Source: an uncultured Bacteroidales bacterium (GTDB lineage Bacteria > Bacteroidota > Bacteroidia > Bacteroidales > UBA932). From it: 46,847 nt of DNA. The stretch covers positions 1 through 46,847 of the forward strand of contig ONMJ01000013.1 of the NCBI GenBank assembly GCA_900318955.1, read 5' to 3'. Position numbers and translations under genes: made by a program. Under the pieces are notes generated by a model. The model saw only the letters and a program-made list of their open reading frames with translations. It did not search any database and was not told the DNA's origin. Numbering within the stretch: the stretch's first letter is position 1; every line of letters starts with the position of its first letter. Below are positions 8,101 to 14,958 of this stretch, piece by piece.

Positions 8101-8725
8101 CCCTCTCGCGGAACCTCGCGAGGGATTTTTCGGAAACGAGCTTGCGGAGGTCGTCCTCGCTGAGCTCTTCAATCTTCTGGATTTCATGCGAAGTGCGGAA
8201 TCCGTCGAAGAAGTGGAGGAAAGGAATGCTGGATTTGATAGTTGAAAGGTGAGCAACCGCTGCGATGTCCTGAGCCTCCTGAACTGAGCCGGATGCTATC
8301 ATTGCAAAACCGGTCTGACGGCAAGCCATTACATCCTGATGGTCTCCGAAAATGGAGAGTGCATGGGATGCAAGTGCACGTGCAGATACGTGGAAGACAG
8401 TCGGAAGCATCTCTCCTGCAATCTTGTACATATTGGGGATCATCAGGAGGAGTCCCTGTGAAGCAGTAAATGTTGAGGTGAGCACGCCAGCCTGGAGGGA
8501 ACCGTGAACGGCACCGGATGCTCCGCCTTCGCTCTGCATCTCAGTTACTTTCACTACTTCGCCCCATAGATTCTTTTTGCCCTTTGCCGCCCATTCGTCG
8601 ATGTTCTCTGCCATTGTCGAAGACGGTGTGATAGGGTAAATGGCTGCGTGCTCGCTGAAAAGATAAGCGATTGAAGACGCCGCCCAGTTACCGTCACAGG
8701 TGATGAATTTTTTCTCTTTAGCCAT
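5198..8725 (-). CDS. nifJ: Pyruvate:ferredoxin (flavodoxin) oxidoreductase
   Basis: A single-chain 1175-residue PFOR, the usual full length. It oxidises pyruvate to acetyl-CoA and CO2 and reduces ferredoxin, the central step of anaerobic energy metabolism in the cytoplasm. The order is the N-terminal pyruvate-binding domain (ITCDGNWAASSIAYLFSEHA), a central PFOR domain, two 4Fe-4S clusters (CIQCNTCAFVCP near 695-707 and CTGCGNCVDVC near 748), and the TPP domain (GDGWAYDIGYGGLDHV near 970, TEVYSNTGGQSSKSTP). A proximal cluster cysteine pair is in FSGACSGCGETP. It starts 18 nt after the fabD stop, so it can be transcribed with fabD and the upstream lipoprotein gene. Confidence 0.97.
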   Translation of the reverse strand: MAKEKKFITCDGNWAASSIAYLFSEHAAIYPITPSSTMAENIDEWAAKGKKNLWGEVVKVTEMQSEGGASGAVHGSLQAGVLTSTFTASQGLLLMIPNMYKIAGEMLPTVFHVSARALASHALSIFGDHQDVMACRQTGFAMIASGSVQEAQDIAAVAHLSTIKSSIPFLHFFDGFRTSHEIQKIEELSEDDLRKLVSEKSLARFRERALNPDAPVTRGTAQNGDVYFQGVETRNQFYDAVPDIVARYMGEISELTGRSYRPFSYYGDPDAENIIVAMGSVTETIKETIDHLALEGKKYGLITVHLYRPFSEKYFMKVLPKSVKRIAVLDRTKEPGALGEPLYQDVKTVFQGKDNVLIVGGRYGLSSKDTTPAQIVAVFENLEMKEPKNGFTIGIVDDVTFKSLPVKEEISIVKPGTTECKFFGLGSDGTVGANKNTIKIIGSHTPKYCQGYFDYDSKKSGGYTCSHLRFGDSPIKAPYLVGTPDFVACHVPSYLKKYDVLKGIKEGGTLLLNSLWDEEDTIKNIPDHVKAVIGKKHIRVFIINATKIAAEIGLGGRTNTILQSAFFKITGIIPYEDAVKYMKDAIVKSYGKKGENVVNMNYAAVDRGGEYTEIQVPAEWAELSAKFENPQKDRLAPEFVKQVADIVNAQAGDTLPVSAMLPYADGTMPAGTAAYEKRGVAVNVPAWDAEKCIQCNTCAFVCPHAAIRPFLLTEEEAAAAPEGVKMAQGKAVLKAYKYALSVSVDDCTGCGNCVDVCLAKPEKALKMVPYIDNQAEQASFDYLAKKVGYKSDVVNKAASIKNSQFAQPLFEFSGACSGCGETPNIKTITQLFGDHMMIANATGCSSIYGASFPASPYCKNESGHGPAWANSLFEDAAEFGLGMKLGSDRARETVASFMQKGLECDCASAEAKELFKLWLENRNDAAITREVADKLDPILSECSCEVYAKLKEYKHFIPSRSQWIFGGDGWAYDIGYGGLDHVLASGENVNVLVLDTEVYSNTGGQSSKSTPAGAIAKFAASGKKIRKKDLGMMAMSYGYVYVAQVAMGASPQQYFNAIKEAEAYDGPSLIIAYSPCINHGLRAGMGLSQKEEKLAVDCGYWHLYRYNPALEGTDKNPFSLDSKEPDWTKFQDFLKGEVRFSSLYKLYPDKAQELLEKTEEFAKVRLDTYKRLAGK

Positions 8726-8743
8726 AATAGTTTATTTGAATTG

Positions 8744-9634
8744 TTATATTGTCGAAATACCTTCGATTGTTATTTCTTTTTCGCCGGCAATCCTCTTTAC
8801 AAGGCCTTGCAGGACCTTTCCGGGCCCAATTTCAGTAAACGAGTCGGCCCCGTCGGAGATCATGTTCCTGACACTCTGGGTCCATCTGACCGGAGAAGTC
8901 AGCTGAAGAAGCAGATTCTCTCTAATGGTGTCGGGATCCTTCGTAGGAAGGGCGGTGACATTCTGATATACGGGACAGACCGGCTCGACGATCCTTGTCG
9001 AATCAATCGCCTTCGCCAGTGCGACTCTTGCGGGCTCCATGAGAGGGGAGTGAAAAGCGCCCCCGACAACAAGTGGAAGAGCTCGCTTCGCTCCGGCTTC
9101 CTTCATCGCCTTGCATGCGGCCTCGATTGCATTCATTTCGCCCGAGATGACAACCTGTCCGTCGCAATTGTAGTTTGCCGGAACGACTGTCCCTTCGATC
9201 GATGAACATATTTTTTCGATAGTTTCATCCGGGAGGGCAATTATAGCAGCCATGGTCCCGGGAACAATGTCGCAGCATTTCTGCATCTCTCTAGCCCTAA
9301 TCTCGACGAGTTTCAGAGCATCCTCGAATGACATGGCCCCTGCGGCAGCAAGAGCGGAGAATTCGCCGAGAGAATGCCCGGCAACCATATCCGGAGCAAA
9401 TCCTTCAAGGCATTTTGCAAGGACTACGCTATGGAGGAAAATAGCAGGCTGAGTCACTTTTGTGGCCTTCAGGTCCTCGTCGGAGCCTTCGAACATAATG
9501 TCCGTAATCCTGAAACCAAGTATCTCATTTGCCCTTTCCAGAAGATTGCGCGCTTCCTTTCGGGAATCGTAGAGCTCCTTTGCCATCCCTGGGAACTGAG
9601 CTCCTTGTCCTGGGAAAATATATGCTTTCATCAT
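8744..9634 (-). CDS. fabD: Malonyl-CoA:ACP transacylase
   Basis: A 296-residue FabD transferring the malonyl group from CoA to acyl carrier protein for fatty acid synthesis. The fingerprint GQGAQFPGM is at the start. The nucleophile Ser88 sits in GHSLGEFSA, and the catalytic His195 in GGAFHSPLM. The start has two consecutive ATG codons (9634 and 9631). The first gives an ATGA overlap with the stop of the upstream lipoprotein gene, which suggests translational coupling. nifJ follows after 18 nt. Residue numbers assume the start at 9634. Confidence 0.96.
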   Translation of the reverse strand: MMKAYIFPGQGAQFPGMAKELYDSRKEARNLLERANEILGFRITDIMFEGSDEDLKATKVTQPAIFLHSVVLAKCLEGFAPDMVAGHSLGEFSALAAAGAMSFEDALKLVEIRAREMQKCCDIVPGTMAAIIALPDETIEKICSSIEGTVVPANYNCDGQVVISGEMNAIEAACKAMKEAGAKRALPLVVGGAFHSPLMEPARVALAKAIDSTRIVEPVCPVYQNVTALPTKDPDTIRENLLLQLTSPVRWTQSVRNMISDGADSFTEIGPGKVLQGLVKRIAGEKEITIEGISTI

Positions 9635-10902
9635 TTGGCTGTGGGGATATATGTGATAACAGGAGAAATCTTGTAAAGCTGCGCTCCACTGCTGTAGAAG
9701 TTGACATAATACTCGCCTGCAGCGTAGAACATACTCTCTGATTCCATTGAAAGGGGAACATCAATCGTCCCTTTATATTTTCCGTTCCAGTCATAAGCGA
9801 CGAGGATGTTGACACTCCTGTTCGATGATCCGGAATTCGGGCTCATCGGGAAGTATACATAGTAGTCATCACTTCCCATTCCCTGAGCAGTATATCCGGT
9901 ATTGTCGGAGCGGCCGAAATTCTTGACCATTTTGAAATTCTCATCGGCAGTCTGGTATTTCGTGCCTCCCTGGGTAATACCGTAGATGTTGAGCGAAGGG
10001 TTGTAAGTCATTCCACCGATTCCAAGGCTGGTGGTGATTGTAGAAATGGCAAGAGTATTCGCATCTATTGCCGTAAGAGTACCGGAAGCCCCCGAACCAT
10101 TAACCACGAGGGCGCGTTTGTTCTTGGTGTCAAAGGTCATGTCGTTGGCATGATGTCCGTTGAACTCTTCACTGACAGCGACATACTTGAACGGCTTAAG
10201 GGTATATTTATAGACAACGCACTGAGAGTTGTAATTAACCTCATTGCCCTTCATTACAAAATAGACGTATTCCCCGTCAGAAGCGGCTCCCTGGGCAACC
10301 TTATATACTCCTTTCTGGGGGCAGGTGCCGGCGAGGGTGGCGCTGACAGTGAATTTGCGGTTCTTATTGAGAAGATAACCGATCATCTGGGGATCTTTTA
10401 CGCTGGTTTTCATTCCTTCCCATTCTTCGGGAAGCTTGAGTGCGCCATCCTTGCAGTAATCGGCATTTTTCAGAACGCTTTCTCCAAAGGCCTCCAGGGC
10501 GAGGATTGTCCAGTTCTTGTCCGTCCCGGCAATGACGAGCTGCTTGCCGGAAAGCTGAACGCTATAGCCGTAGGAGATATTCTGTAGCGCTTTCTCAATA
10601 GCACTTCTACCCTTGCTTCCGACTATGATCTCATAAGTTGATTCAGATGTGTCAGATGCTTTGGCAGCATTGAAAGTCGCTCCTGTCCATGAGTTCAGAG
10701 TAGAAGAAAAAGCTTCAGCTGTACTTTTCAGCCCTTCTTCATAAATAACTTTATAGTTGGTCTTTGAATCTACAGCAATGCTGATAAATCCATCGGTCTC
10801 GGGAACAGGCTCCGGATCATCACCTTTGCTACCATTGCACGAAACTAACAAGGTTAATGAAGCGGCAGCTAAAAACAATGATTTAAAGAGATTAATATGC
10901 AT
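9631..10902 (-). CDS. Surface lipoprotein, probable beta-propeller
   Basis: A 423-residue lipoprotein. The lipobox LLVSC ends at about residue 22, followed by a charged NGSKGDDPEPVPE tether typical of exported Bacteroidales lipoproteins. Residues of about 40-150 (YKVIYEEGLKSTAEAFSSTL ... YEIIVGSKGRSAIEKAL) resemble the small domain that precedes some glycosidase-related proteins. Residues of about 195-420 hold repeated strands (KGVYKVAQGAASDGEYVYF, HHANDMTFDTKNKRALVV, YYVYFPMSPNS) consistent with a beta-propeller. The function is unknown. It is first in an unusual operon with fabD and nifJ. The promoter is probably the TATATTTG element just upstream. Confidence 0.7.
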   Translation of the reverse strand: MHINLFKSLFLAAASLTLLVSCNGSKGDDPEPVPETDGFISIAVDSKTNYKVIYEEGLKSTAEAFSSTLNSWTGATFNAAKASDTSESTYEIIVGSKGRSAIEKALQNISYGYSVQLSGKQLVIAGTDKNWTILALEAFGESVLKNADYCKDGALKLPEEWEGMKTSVKDPQMIGYLLNKNRKFTVSATLAGTCPQKGVYKVAQGAASDGEYVYFVMKGNEVNYNSQCVVYKYTLKPFKYVAVSEEFNGHHANDMTFDTKNKRALVVNGSGASGTLTAIDANTLAISTITTSLGIGGMTYNPSLNIYGITQGGTKYQTADENFKMVKNFGRSDNTGYTAQGMGSDDYYVYFPMSPNSGSSNRSVNILVAYDWNGKYKGTIDVPLSMESESMFYAAGEYYVNFYSSGAQLYKISPVITYIPTAK

Positions 10903-10927
10903 AATAAGGATAATTCTATTAATTAAA

Positions 10928-10935
10928 CAAATATA
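10928..10935 (-). promoter_or_regulatory. -7 element (TATATTTG) before the lipoprotein-fabD-nifJ operon
   Basis: On the minus strand TATATTTG lies 25 nt before the lipoprotein ATG and fits TAnnTTTG. The expected -33 region at the correct distance is only TTTCGG-like, so this is a partial match. It would be the main promoter for the three-gene minus-strand operon. Confidence 0.4.
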
Positions 10936-10987
10936 ACCAATCTTTTCGGAAAAACCGAAAAAATGTTACTCTTTCCTTAAAAAATCT

Positions 10988-10995
10988 TATCTTTG
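10988..10995 (+). promoter_or_regulatory. -7 element (TATCTTTG) of the tRNA gene
   Basis: TATCTTTG ends nine bases before the first base of the tRNA. No clear TTTG is seen at the -33 position, so only the -7 part is supported. Confidence 0.45.
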
Positions 10996-11004
10996 TACTC
11001 CGAA

Positions 11005-11079
11005 GCCCCCGTAGTTTAACGGATAGAATTTGGGATTCCGGTTCCTAAGATAGGCGTTCGATTCGCCTCGGGGGTACCA
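11005..11079 (+). tRNA. tRNA-Arg (anticodon CCG)
   Basis: The cloverleaf can be folded by hand. The acceptor is GCCCCCG with CGGGGGT, the anticodon stem TGGGA with TCCTA, the anticodon loop TTCCGGT, and the T arm AGGCG-TTCGATT-CGCCT. The anticodon CCG is at 11038-11040, reading the CGG arginine codon. The 3' CCA is encoded (11077-11079). The D stem uses G-T wobble pairs and the variable loop has four bases. A strong terminator follows directly. Confidence 0.93.
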
Positions 11080-11118
11080 AAGAGGAATTTCCGGCCTTTG
11101 CCGGAGATTCCTCTTTTT
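11080..11118 (+). terminator. Intrinsic terminator after tRNA-Arg
   Basis: AGAGGAAT and CCGGC pair with GCCGG and ATTCCTCT around a CTTT loop, interrupted by one TT/AG internal mismatch, and a run of five T follows. It begins directly after the CCA end of the tRNA. Confidence 0.85.
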
Positions 11119-11120
11119 CA

Positions 11121-11151
11121 TTTGATTTCCCCGTTTTCTTTCTTATTTTTG
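11121..11151 (+). promoter_or_regulatory. Promoter of the nitrilase/serine hydrolase operon
   Basis: TTTG at 11121-11124, 19 nt, TATTTTTG at 11144-11151: an exact Bacteroidota consensus promoter. The start codon at 11169 is 17 nt past the -7 box, so the leader would be very short. Confidence 0.7.
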
Positions 11152-11168
11152 TAGCAAACCACAAGTCT

Positions 11169-11945
11169 ATGAGAATTACACTGTTGCAGACAGCTCCTGA
11201 ATGGGGAAATCCGGAGAAGAGCCTAGATGATGCACGTCGCATGCTGATGGGCAGTAAGCCGACTGACCTTATTGTCCTTCCGGAAATGTTCTCTACCGGT
11301 TTCGCCCCTTCTCCCTCGGAAGTAGCTGAGCCTGAGGACGGACAAAGTCTAGCCTGGATGAAAGAACTCGCTACGAGAAGAGGCTGCGCAGTAGCTGGCA
11401 GCGTCCCCGTCCATGTAGAAGGGACCTATAGGAATCGTTTCTACTTTGTTTATCCTGACGGAAATGTCCGTTTCTACGACAAACACCATCTGTTTACTTT
11501 TTCGGGGGAGCATCTTCAATATACTCCGGGGCAGGAAAGAGTCATTGTGGAGCATGAGGGCTTCCGCATACTGCTTCAGGTCTGTTACGACCTGCGGTTC
11601 CCGATTTTTTCAAGAAACAGAATCGTAGCAGGTCAACCTGATTTCGATCTCATATTGTATGTCGCCAGCTGGCCTCAGCAGAGAATTGAAGCATGGGATG
11701 CCCTCCTAAGGGCGAGGGCAGTAGAGAACGTCTGCTTTGTAGCCGGAGTCAACCGGGTTGGAAAAGACCCAGAGAATCTATTCTCCGGGCATACAAGCCT
11801 TTTCGGCCCTAATGGAGAAATTATTTCAATCTGCAAAGAGAGAGTCCTGGATATCATTGAAACCGAAATCAAAAAGTCCTATCTTGACAGGTTCCGGGAA
11901 ACTTTCCCTTCGCTCAATGACGCAGACAGTCAATTAGTTTTTTAG
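11169..11945 (+). CDS. Nitrilase-superfamily omega-amidase (YafV-like)
   Basis: A 258-residue carbon-nitrogen hydrolase with the expected triad: Glu39 (VLPEMF), Lys105 (YDKHHLF) and Cys139 (QVCYDLRFP). The CYDLRFP cysteine box and the length match the YafV/omega-amidase group, which hydrolyses alpha-ketoglutaramate and similar omega-amides in the cytoplasm, a metabolite clean-up role. It is followed after three bases by a secreted serine hydrolase gene on the same transcript. The assignment to omega-amidase rather than another nitrilase branch is by motif resemblance. Confidence 0.85.
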   Translation: MRITLLQTAPEWGNPEKSLDDARRMLMGSKPTDLIVLPEMFSTGFAPSPSEVAEPEDGQSLAWMKELATRRGCAVAGSVPVHVEGTYRNRFYFVYPDGNVRFYDKHHLFTFSGEHLQYTPGQERVIVEHEGFRILLQVCYDLRFPIFSRNRIVAGQPDFDLILYVASWPQQRIEAWDALLRARAVENVCFVAGVNRVGKDPENLFSGHTSLFGPNGEIISICKERVLDIIETEIKKSYLDRFRETFPSLNDADSQLVF

Positions 11946-11948
11946 TAT

Positions 11949-13043
11949 ATGAAACAAAAGCTTTTTTTAGCTATCGCTATCGTTTTCTTGCTTGGCAGTT
12001 GCCGCCCTGCAAGTAAGGACCTTCCAAGAGGAAAGGCCTCGGAGAGTATCACAGAAGCTGTTGAGCAGTTTGTTGCCGAAGCGGCCAAGGATACCAACTG
12101 GGATCTTCACAGTGTAATGGTGCTTCAGCACGGGAAAGTGCTTGCTGAACAATGGATGAGCGAAGGTGCTCCCGACAAGCCCCATGTGATGTTTTCTGTG
12201 AGTAAGACCTTCACTGCAACAGCAGTAGGATTTGCAATCTCCGAAGGTCTTCTGAGCGTCGATGACAAACTCGTATCATTCTTCCCCGATGCTCTTCCGG
12301 AGAACATGGATGAGAATATGAAAGAAGTGACGGTCAAGGATCTTCTGACAATGAATGTCGGTATGGATCGAGAGCCAAGGGCGCAGACCAGGGACAGCGA
12401 CAGGCCGTCATGGGTGGAAGGCTTTTTCACCGCTCCGGTCCCGAACAAGCCGGGAACCTACTTTATGTACAACAGCATGGCTACATATATGCTGTCCGCA
12501 ATCGTCCAAAAAGTCACCGGTGAGAAGGTCAACGACTACCTGACCCCGAGATTATGGGAGCCTCTAGGCATAGAAAAGCCTACTTTCGAGGAGAGTCCCG
12601 AAGGAATTAACTGCGGAGGCTGGGGCCTTTATCTCAAGACCGAAGACATGGCTAAGATGGGACAGACCCTGCTGGATGGAGGTAAATACAAAGGACGTCA
12701 GGTGATTCCGGCGGATTGGGTGGAGCAGATGACCACTTATAAAGTCCCTTGCCAGCCGGCCGGAAAGCGTCCGGAAGATGTCCCGGCTTCTGGTCTTACA
12801 AAAGAGAACTCCGACTGGGTCCAGGGTTACTGCTACCAGATGTGGCGCTGTCGTCACAATGCTTTCCGCGCAGACGGAGCCCGCGGACAGTATATTCTGG
12901 TTATGCCGGATGTAGATGCAGTAGTGGTTATTACTGAGTTCTCCAAAAACCTCCAGAAGGTTCTCAATGCCGTATGGAATATTATTTACCCTGCTCTTGG
13001 CGGAAAGAGCCCTGAGCAAGCCAATGACGCCCTTGAGGCTTAA
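11949..13043 (+). CDS. Serine hydrolase lipoprotein, beta-lactamase/DD-peptidase fold
   Basis: A 364-residue lipoprotein with lipobox LLGSC (Cys18). The SxxK motif is S83-V-S-K86. The second motif is at Tyr174 in YFMYNS, where the usual YxN reads Y-N-S. A late DGARGQYILVMP segment fits the third strand of class C-like enzymes. The family includes esterases, D-aminopeptidases and penicillin-recycling hydrolases, so the substrate is unknown. It lies at the cell envelope. Its 3' end overlaps the convergent YiiX-like gene by 62 bp. Confidence 0.85.
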   Translation: MKQKLFLAIAIVFLLGSCRPASKDLPRGKASESITEAVEQFVAEAAKDTNWDLHSVMVLQHGKVLAEQWMSEGAPDKPHVMFSVSKTFTATAVGFAISEGLLSVDDKLVSFFPDALPENMDENMKEVTVKDLLTMNVGMDREPRAQTRDSDRPSWVEGFFTAPVPNKPGTYFMYNSMATYMLSAIVQKVTGEKVNDYLTPRLWEPLGIEKPTFEESPEGINCGGWGLYLKTEDMAKMGQTLLDGGKYKGRQVIPADWVEQMTTYKVPCQPAGKRPEDVPASGLTKENSDWVQGYCYQMWRCRHNAFRADGARGQYILVMPDVDAVVVITEFSKNLQKVLNAVWNIIYPALGGKSPEQANDALEA

Positions 13044-13680
13044 CCCTTACAAGGGCAGGGGATTCCGACATGCTCTCGGGGTTGGTTCCGTCCACATCCT
13101 GAGGCACTTTCTGGCCGAGGCGGTCGAACAGGTTGGTCCAGTACTGAGGCATGTTCCCTTCCGCATCCTTGAAATTCATCGGAGAGCAGCTGAAAAGGTG
13201 CTCTCCGTCTTTTATATACGAATCATAAACAAGCTCGGTGCAGTAATGGAGTCCGTTGTCAGGAAGGAAATAGAGGTCATAACCCTCGCCGATAAAGGCT
13301 TTGGAGTTTTCTACATATTTCTCCGGAGTGGGGTCGTCTTTCAGTCTCATATAGACAAGGGTCGGCATAGTCCCGTCTTTGAGCATGAACTGCCGGATCA
13401 ATGTATCCAAAGGGTGCCTGTCGACTCCGTATTTTATGGTAGCGTCGATTACAAAGTCCCCGCTGTCAGTTACTTCCAATATCGCCGTGTGAACGAATTC
13501 CAGTTTTCCCTTGCCGGTTGAAGAGGAAATTGCTTCAGCCATTGAACCGCTTCCGGAAAGAGTCCCGGCAGGGTAGCCCACAAAGACGAGGTCTCCTGTT
13601 TTAGGAGAATCATATTTTTCGGCGCAACCGGATAAAAACATCGCGGCTATCAGGAATGAGAACAAAAAATTCGATTTCAT
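12982..13680 (-). CDS. YiiX/YaeF-like permuted NlpC/P60 lipoprotein
   Basis: A 232-residue lipoprotein with lipobox FLSGC (Cys19). The catalytic pattern is His64 (FVHTAI) before Cys147 (HYCTELVYDSY), the permuted order of YiiX/YaeF/LRAT-type papain-like hydrolases. Such enzymes cut amide or thioester bonds of peptides or lipids in the envelope. The last 20 codons overlap the convergent serine hydrolase gene. The minus-strand -7 box TACATTTG ends only four bases before the ATG, so the mRNA would be leaderless or nearly so. Confidence 0.8.
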   Translation of the reverse strand: MKSNFLFSFLIAAMFLSGCAEKYDSPKTGDLVFVGYPAGTLSGSGSMAEAISSSTGKGKLEFVHTAILEVTDSGDFVIDATIKYGVDRHPLDTLIRQFMLKDGTMPTLVYMRLKDDPTPEKYVENSKAFIGEGYDLYFLPDNGLHYCTELVYDSYIKDGEHLFSCSPMNFKDAEGNMPQYWTNLFDRLGQKVPQDVDGTNPESMSESPALVRVKPQGRHWLAQGSFRQEQGK

Positions 13681-13746
13681 GCTGCAAATGTACTTTTTTC
13701 TTGGGAAAGAAAGAACTATCTTTGTCGCAATCCCCGGATTAGGACG

Positions 13747-14904
13747 ATGGACACAACAAAAAAGAAAAGAGCGCTGCGCCGTTCGACAATTGAAGCTTTA
13801 GTCTTCCTGGTCATACTATTTACAGTATCGGCTGTTCTGGCCAATAAAATGGGTGGAGCAAATCTCGTAAAGACGATTATGAATACCGCCCATGACCTTC
13901 TTCTCAATACGGTATTCTATCTGATGGGAATTACGGTCCTTACCGGAGCTATGTCAAAACTGATGTCGGAATTCGGAGTCGTGAAGCTTCTCGAGCGAAT
14001 TCTCCGTCCTCTCATGAAGCCTCTTTATAATCTTCCCGGTGTTTCCGCTCTCGGTGCGGTGATGACCTTCCTTTCCGACAATCCGGCAATTATCGCTCTT
14101 TCCAAGGACAAGACTTTTTCTTCCTTCTTCAAGAAGTATCAGCTTATTTCCCTGACGAATTTCGGTACCGCTTTCGGAATGGGCTTCGTAGTGATTGTGA
14201 CAATGATCGGCTATGGGCATCTCGCAGGAGCCCTCATAGGCCTATTTGGGGCGTTTTGCGGCTCAATTATCTCTACCCGCATCATGCAGAGAAGCTGCCT
14301 TAAGAGTTATCCCGAACTCGATTCTCCGGTTCTTGAAGAGATTTCCGAGGATGAGCCGGAGGAAATCGCTGAAGAGGGAAAGAAGAAGGACAGTATTTTC
14401 ATGCGTGCCCTCAATGCCCTTCTCGACGGAGGCAAGAACGGAGTCGACCTCGGTCTTCAGATTATCCCGGGAGTCCTGATCATAACTACATTTGTACTAC
14501 TGATCACTTTCAGTGCAGGGGATGGAGGCTACAACGGCTCTGCCTACCAGGGAGTCCCTATACTTCCATGGCTTGCAGAAAAGATCCACTGGGTCTTTGA
14601 GTGGCTATTCGGATTCAATGATATGGAGCTCATTGCCTTCCCGATGACTGCTCTTGGATCAGTCGGAGCCTCGCTGGGACTTATTCCCGCATTTAATTCC
14701 GCCGGGATAATCGATGGCAACGCTATTGCGGTCTTTACCGCAATCGGAATGTGCTGGAGCGGTTTCCTCTCCACCCATACGGCGATGTTGGATTCCCTCG
14801 GCTACCGTAAGGTCATTTCCAAGGCTCTCGGAGCCCATGCCGTTGCCGGCCTATGCGCAGGTGTTATCGCTCATTTTCTCTTCCTTTTGATCTCGCTCAT
14901 ATAG
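13747..14904 (+). CDS. Nucleoside-recognition (Gate) domain membrane protein
   Basis: A 385-residue inner-membrane protein with about eight hydrophobic segments in two blocks. The first block has the Gate signature MGITVLTGAMSKLMSEFGVV and FLSDNPAIIALSKDK. A charged cytoplasmic linker (SEDEPEEIAEEGKKK) follows near residue 210. The second block (LGLQIIPGVLIITTFVLLIT, FPMTALGSVGASLGLIPAFN) repeats the fold. This matches the Gate (PF07670) group often annotated as the CD0519/CD1768 family. Transport or sensing of a small solute is likely, but the substrate is unknown. TATCTTTG at 13717-13724 is a plausible -7 box. Confidence 0.75.
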   Translation: MDTTKKKRALRRSTIEALVFLVILFTVSAVLANKMGGANLVKTIMNTAHDLLLNTVFYLMGITVLTGAMSKLMSEFGVVKLLERILRPLMKPLYNLPGVSALGAVMTFLSDNPAIIALSKDKTFSSFFKKYQLISLTNFGTAFGMGFVVIVTMIGYGHLAGALIGLFGAFCGSIISTRIMQRSCLKSYPELDSPVLEEISEDEPEEIAEEGKKKDSIFMRALNALLDGGKNGVDLGLQIIPGVLIITTFVLLITFSAGDGGYNGSAYQGVPILPWLAEKIHWVFEWLFGFNDMELIAFPMTALGSVGASLGLIPAFNSAGIIDGNAIAVFTAIGMCWSGFLSTHTAMLDSLGYRKVISKALGAHAVAGLCAGVIAHFLFLLISLI

Positions 14905-14958
14905 ACTGAACACCCTCAGGAGGCCAATTGGCTCTATTATTGCAGTAAATGCTGCGCA

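Noticed and set aside
10943-10962. Small hairpin TTTTCGG/CCGAAAA upstream of the tRNA
   Set aside because: It is short and AT-rich and may be chance; it lies in the -33 area of the minus-strand promoter and is not supported as a terminator.
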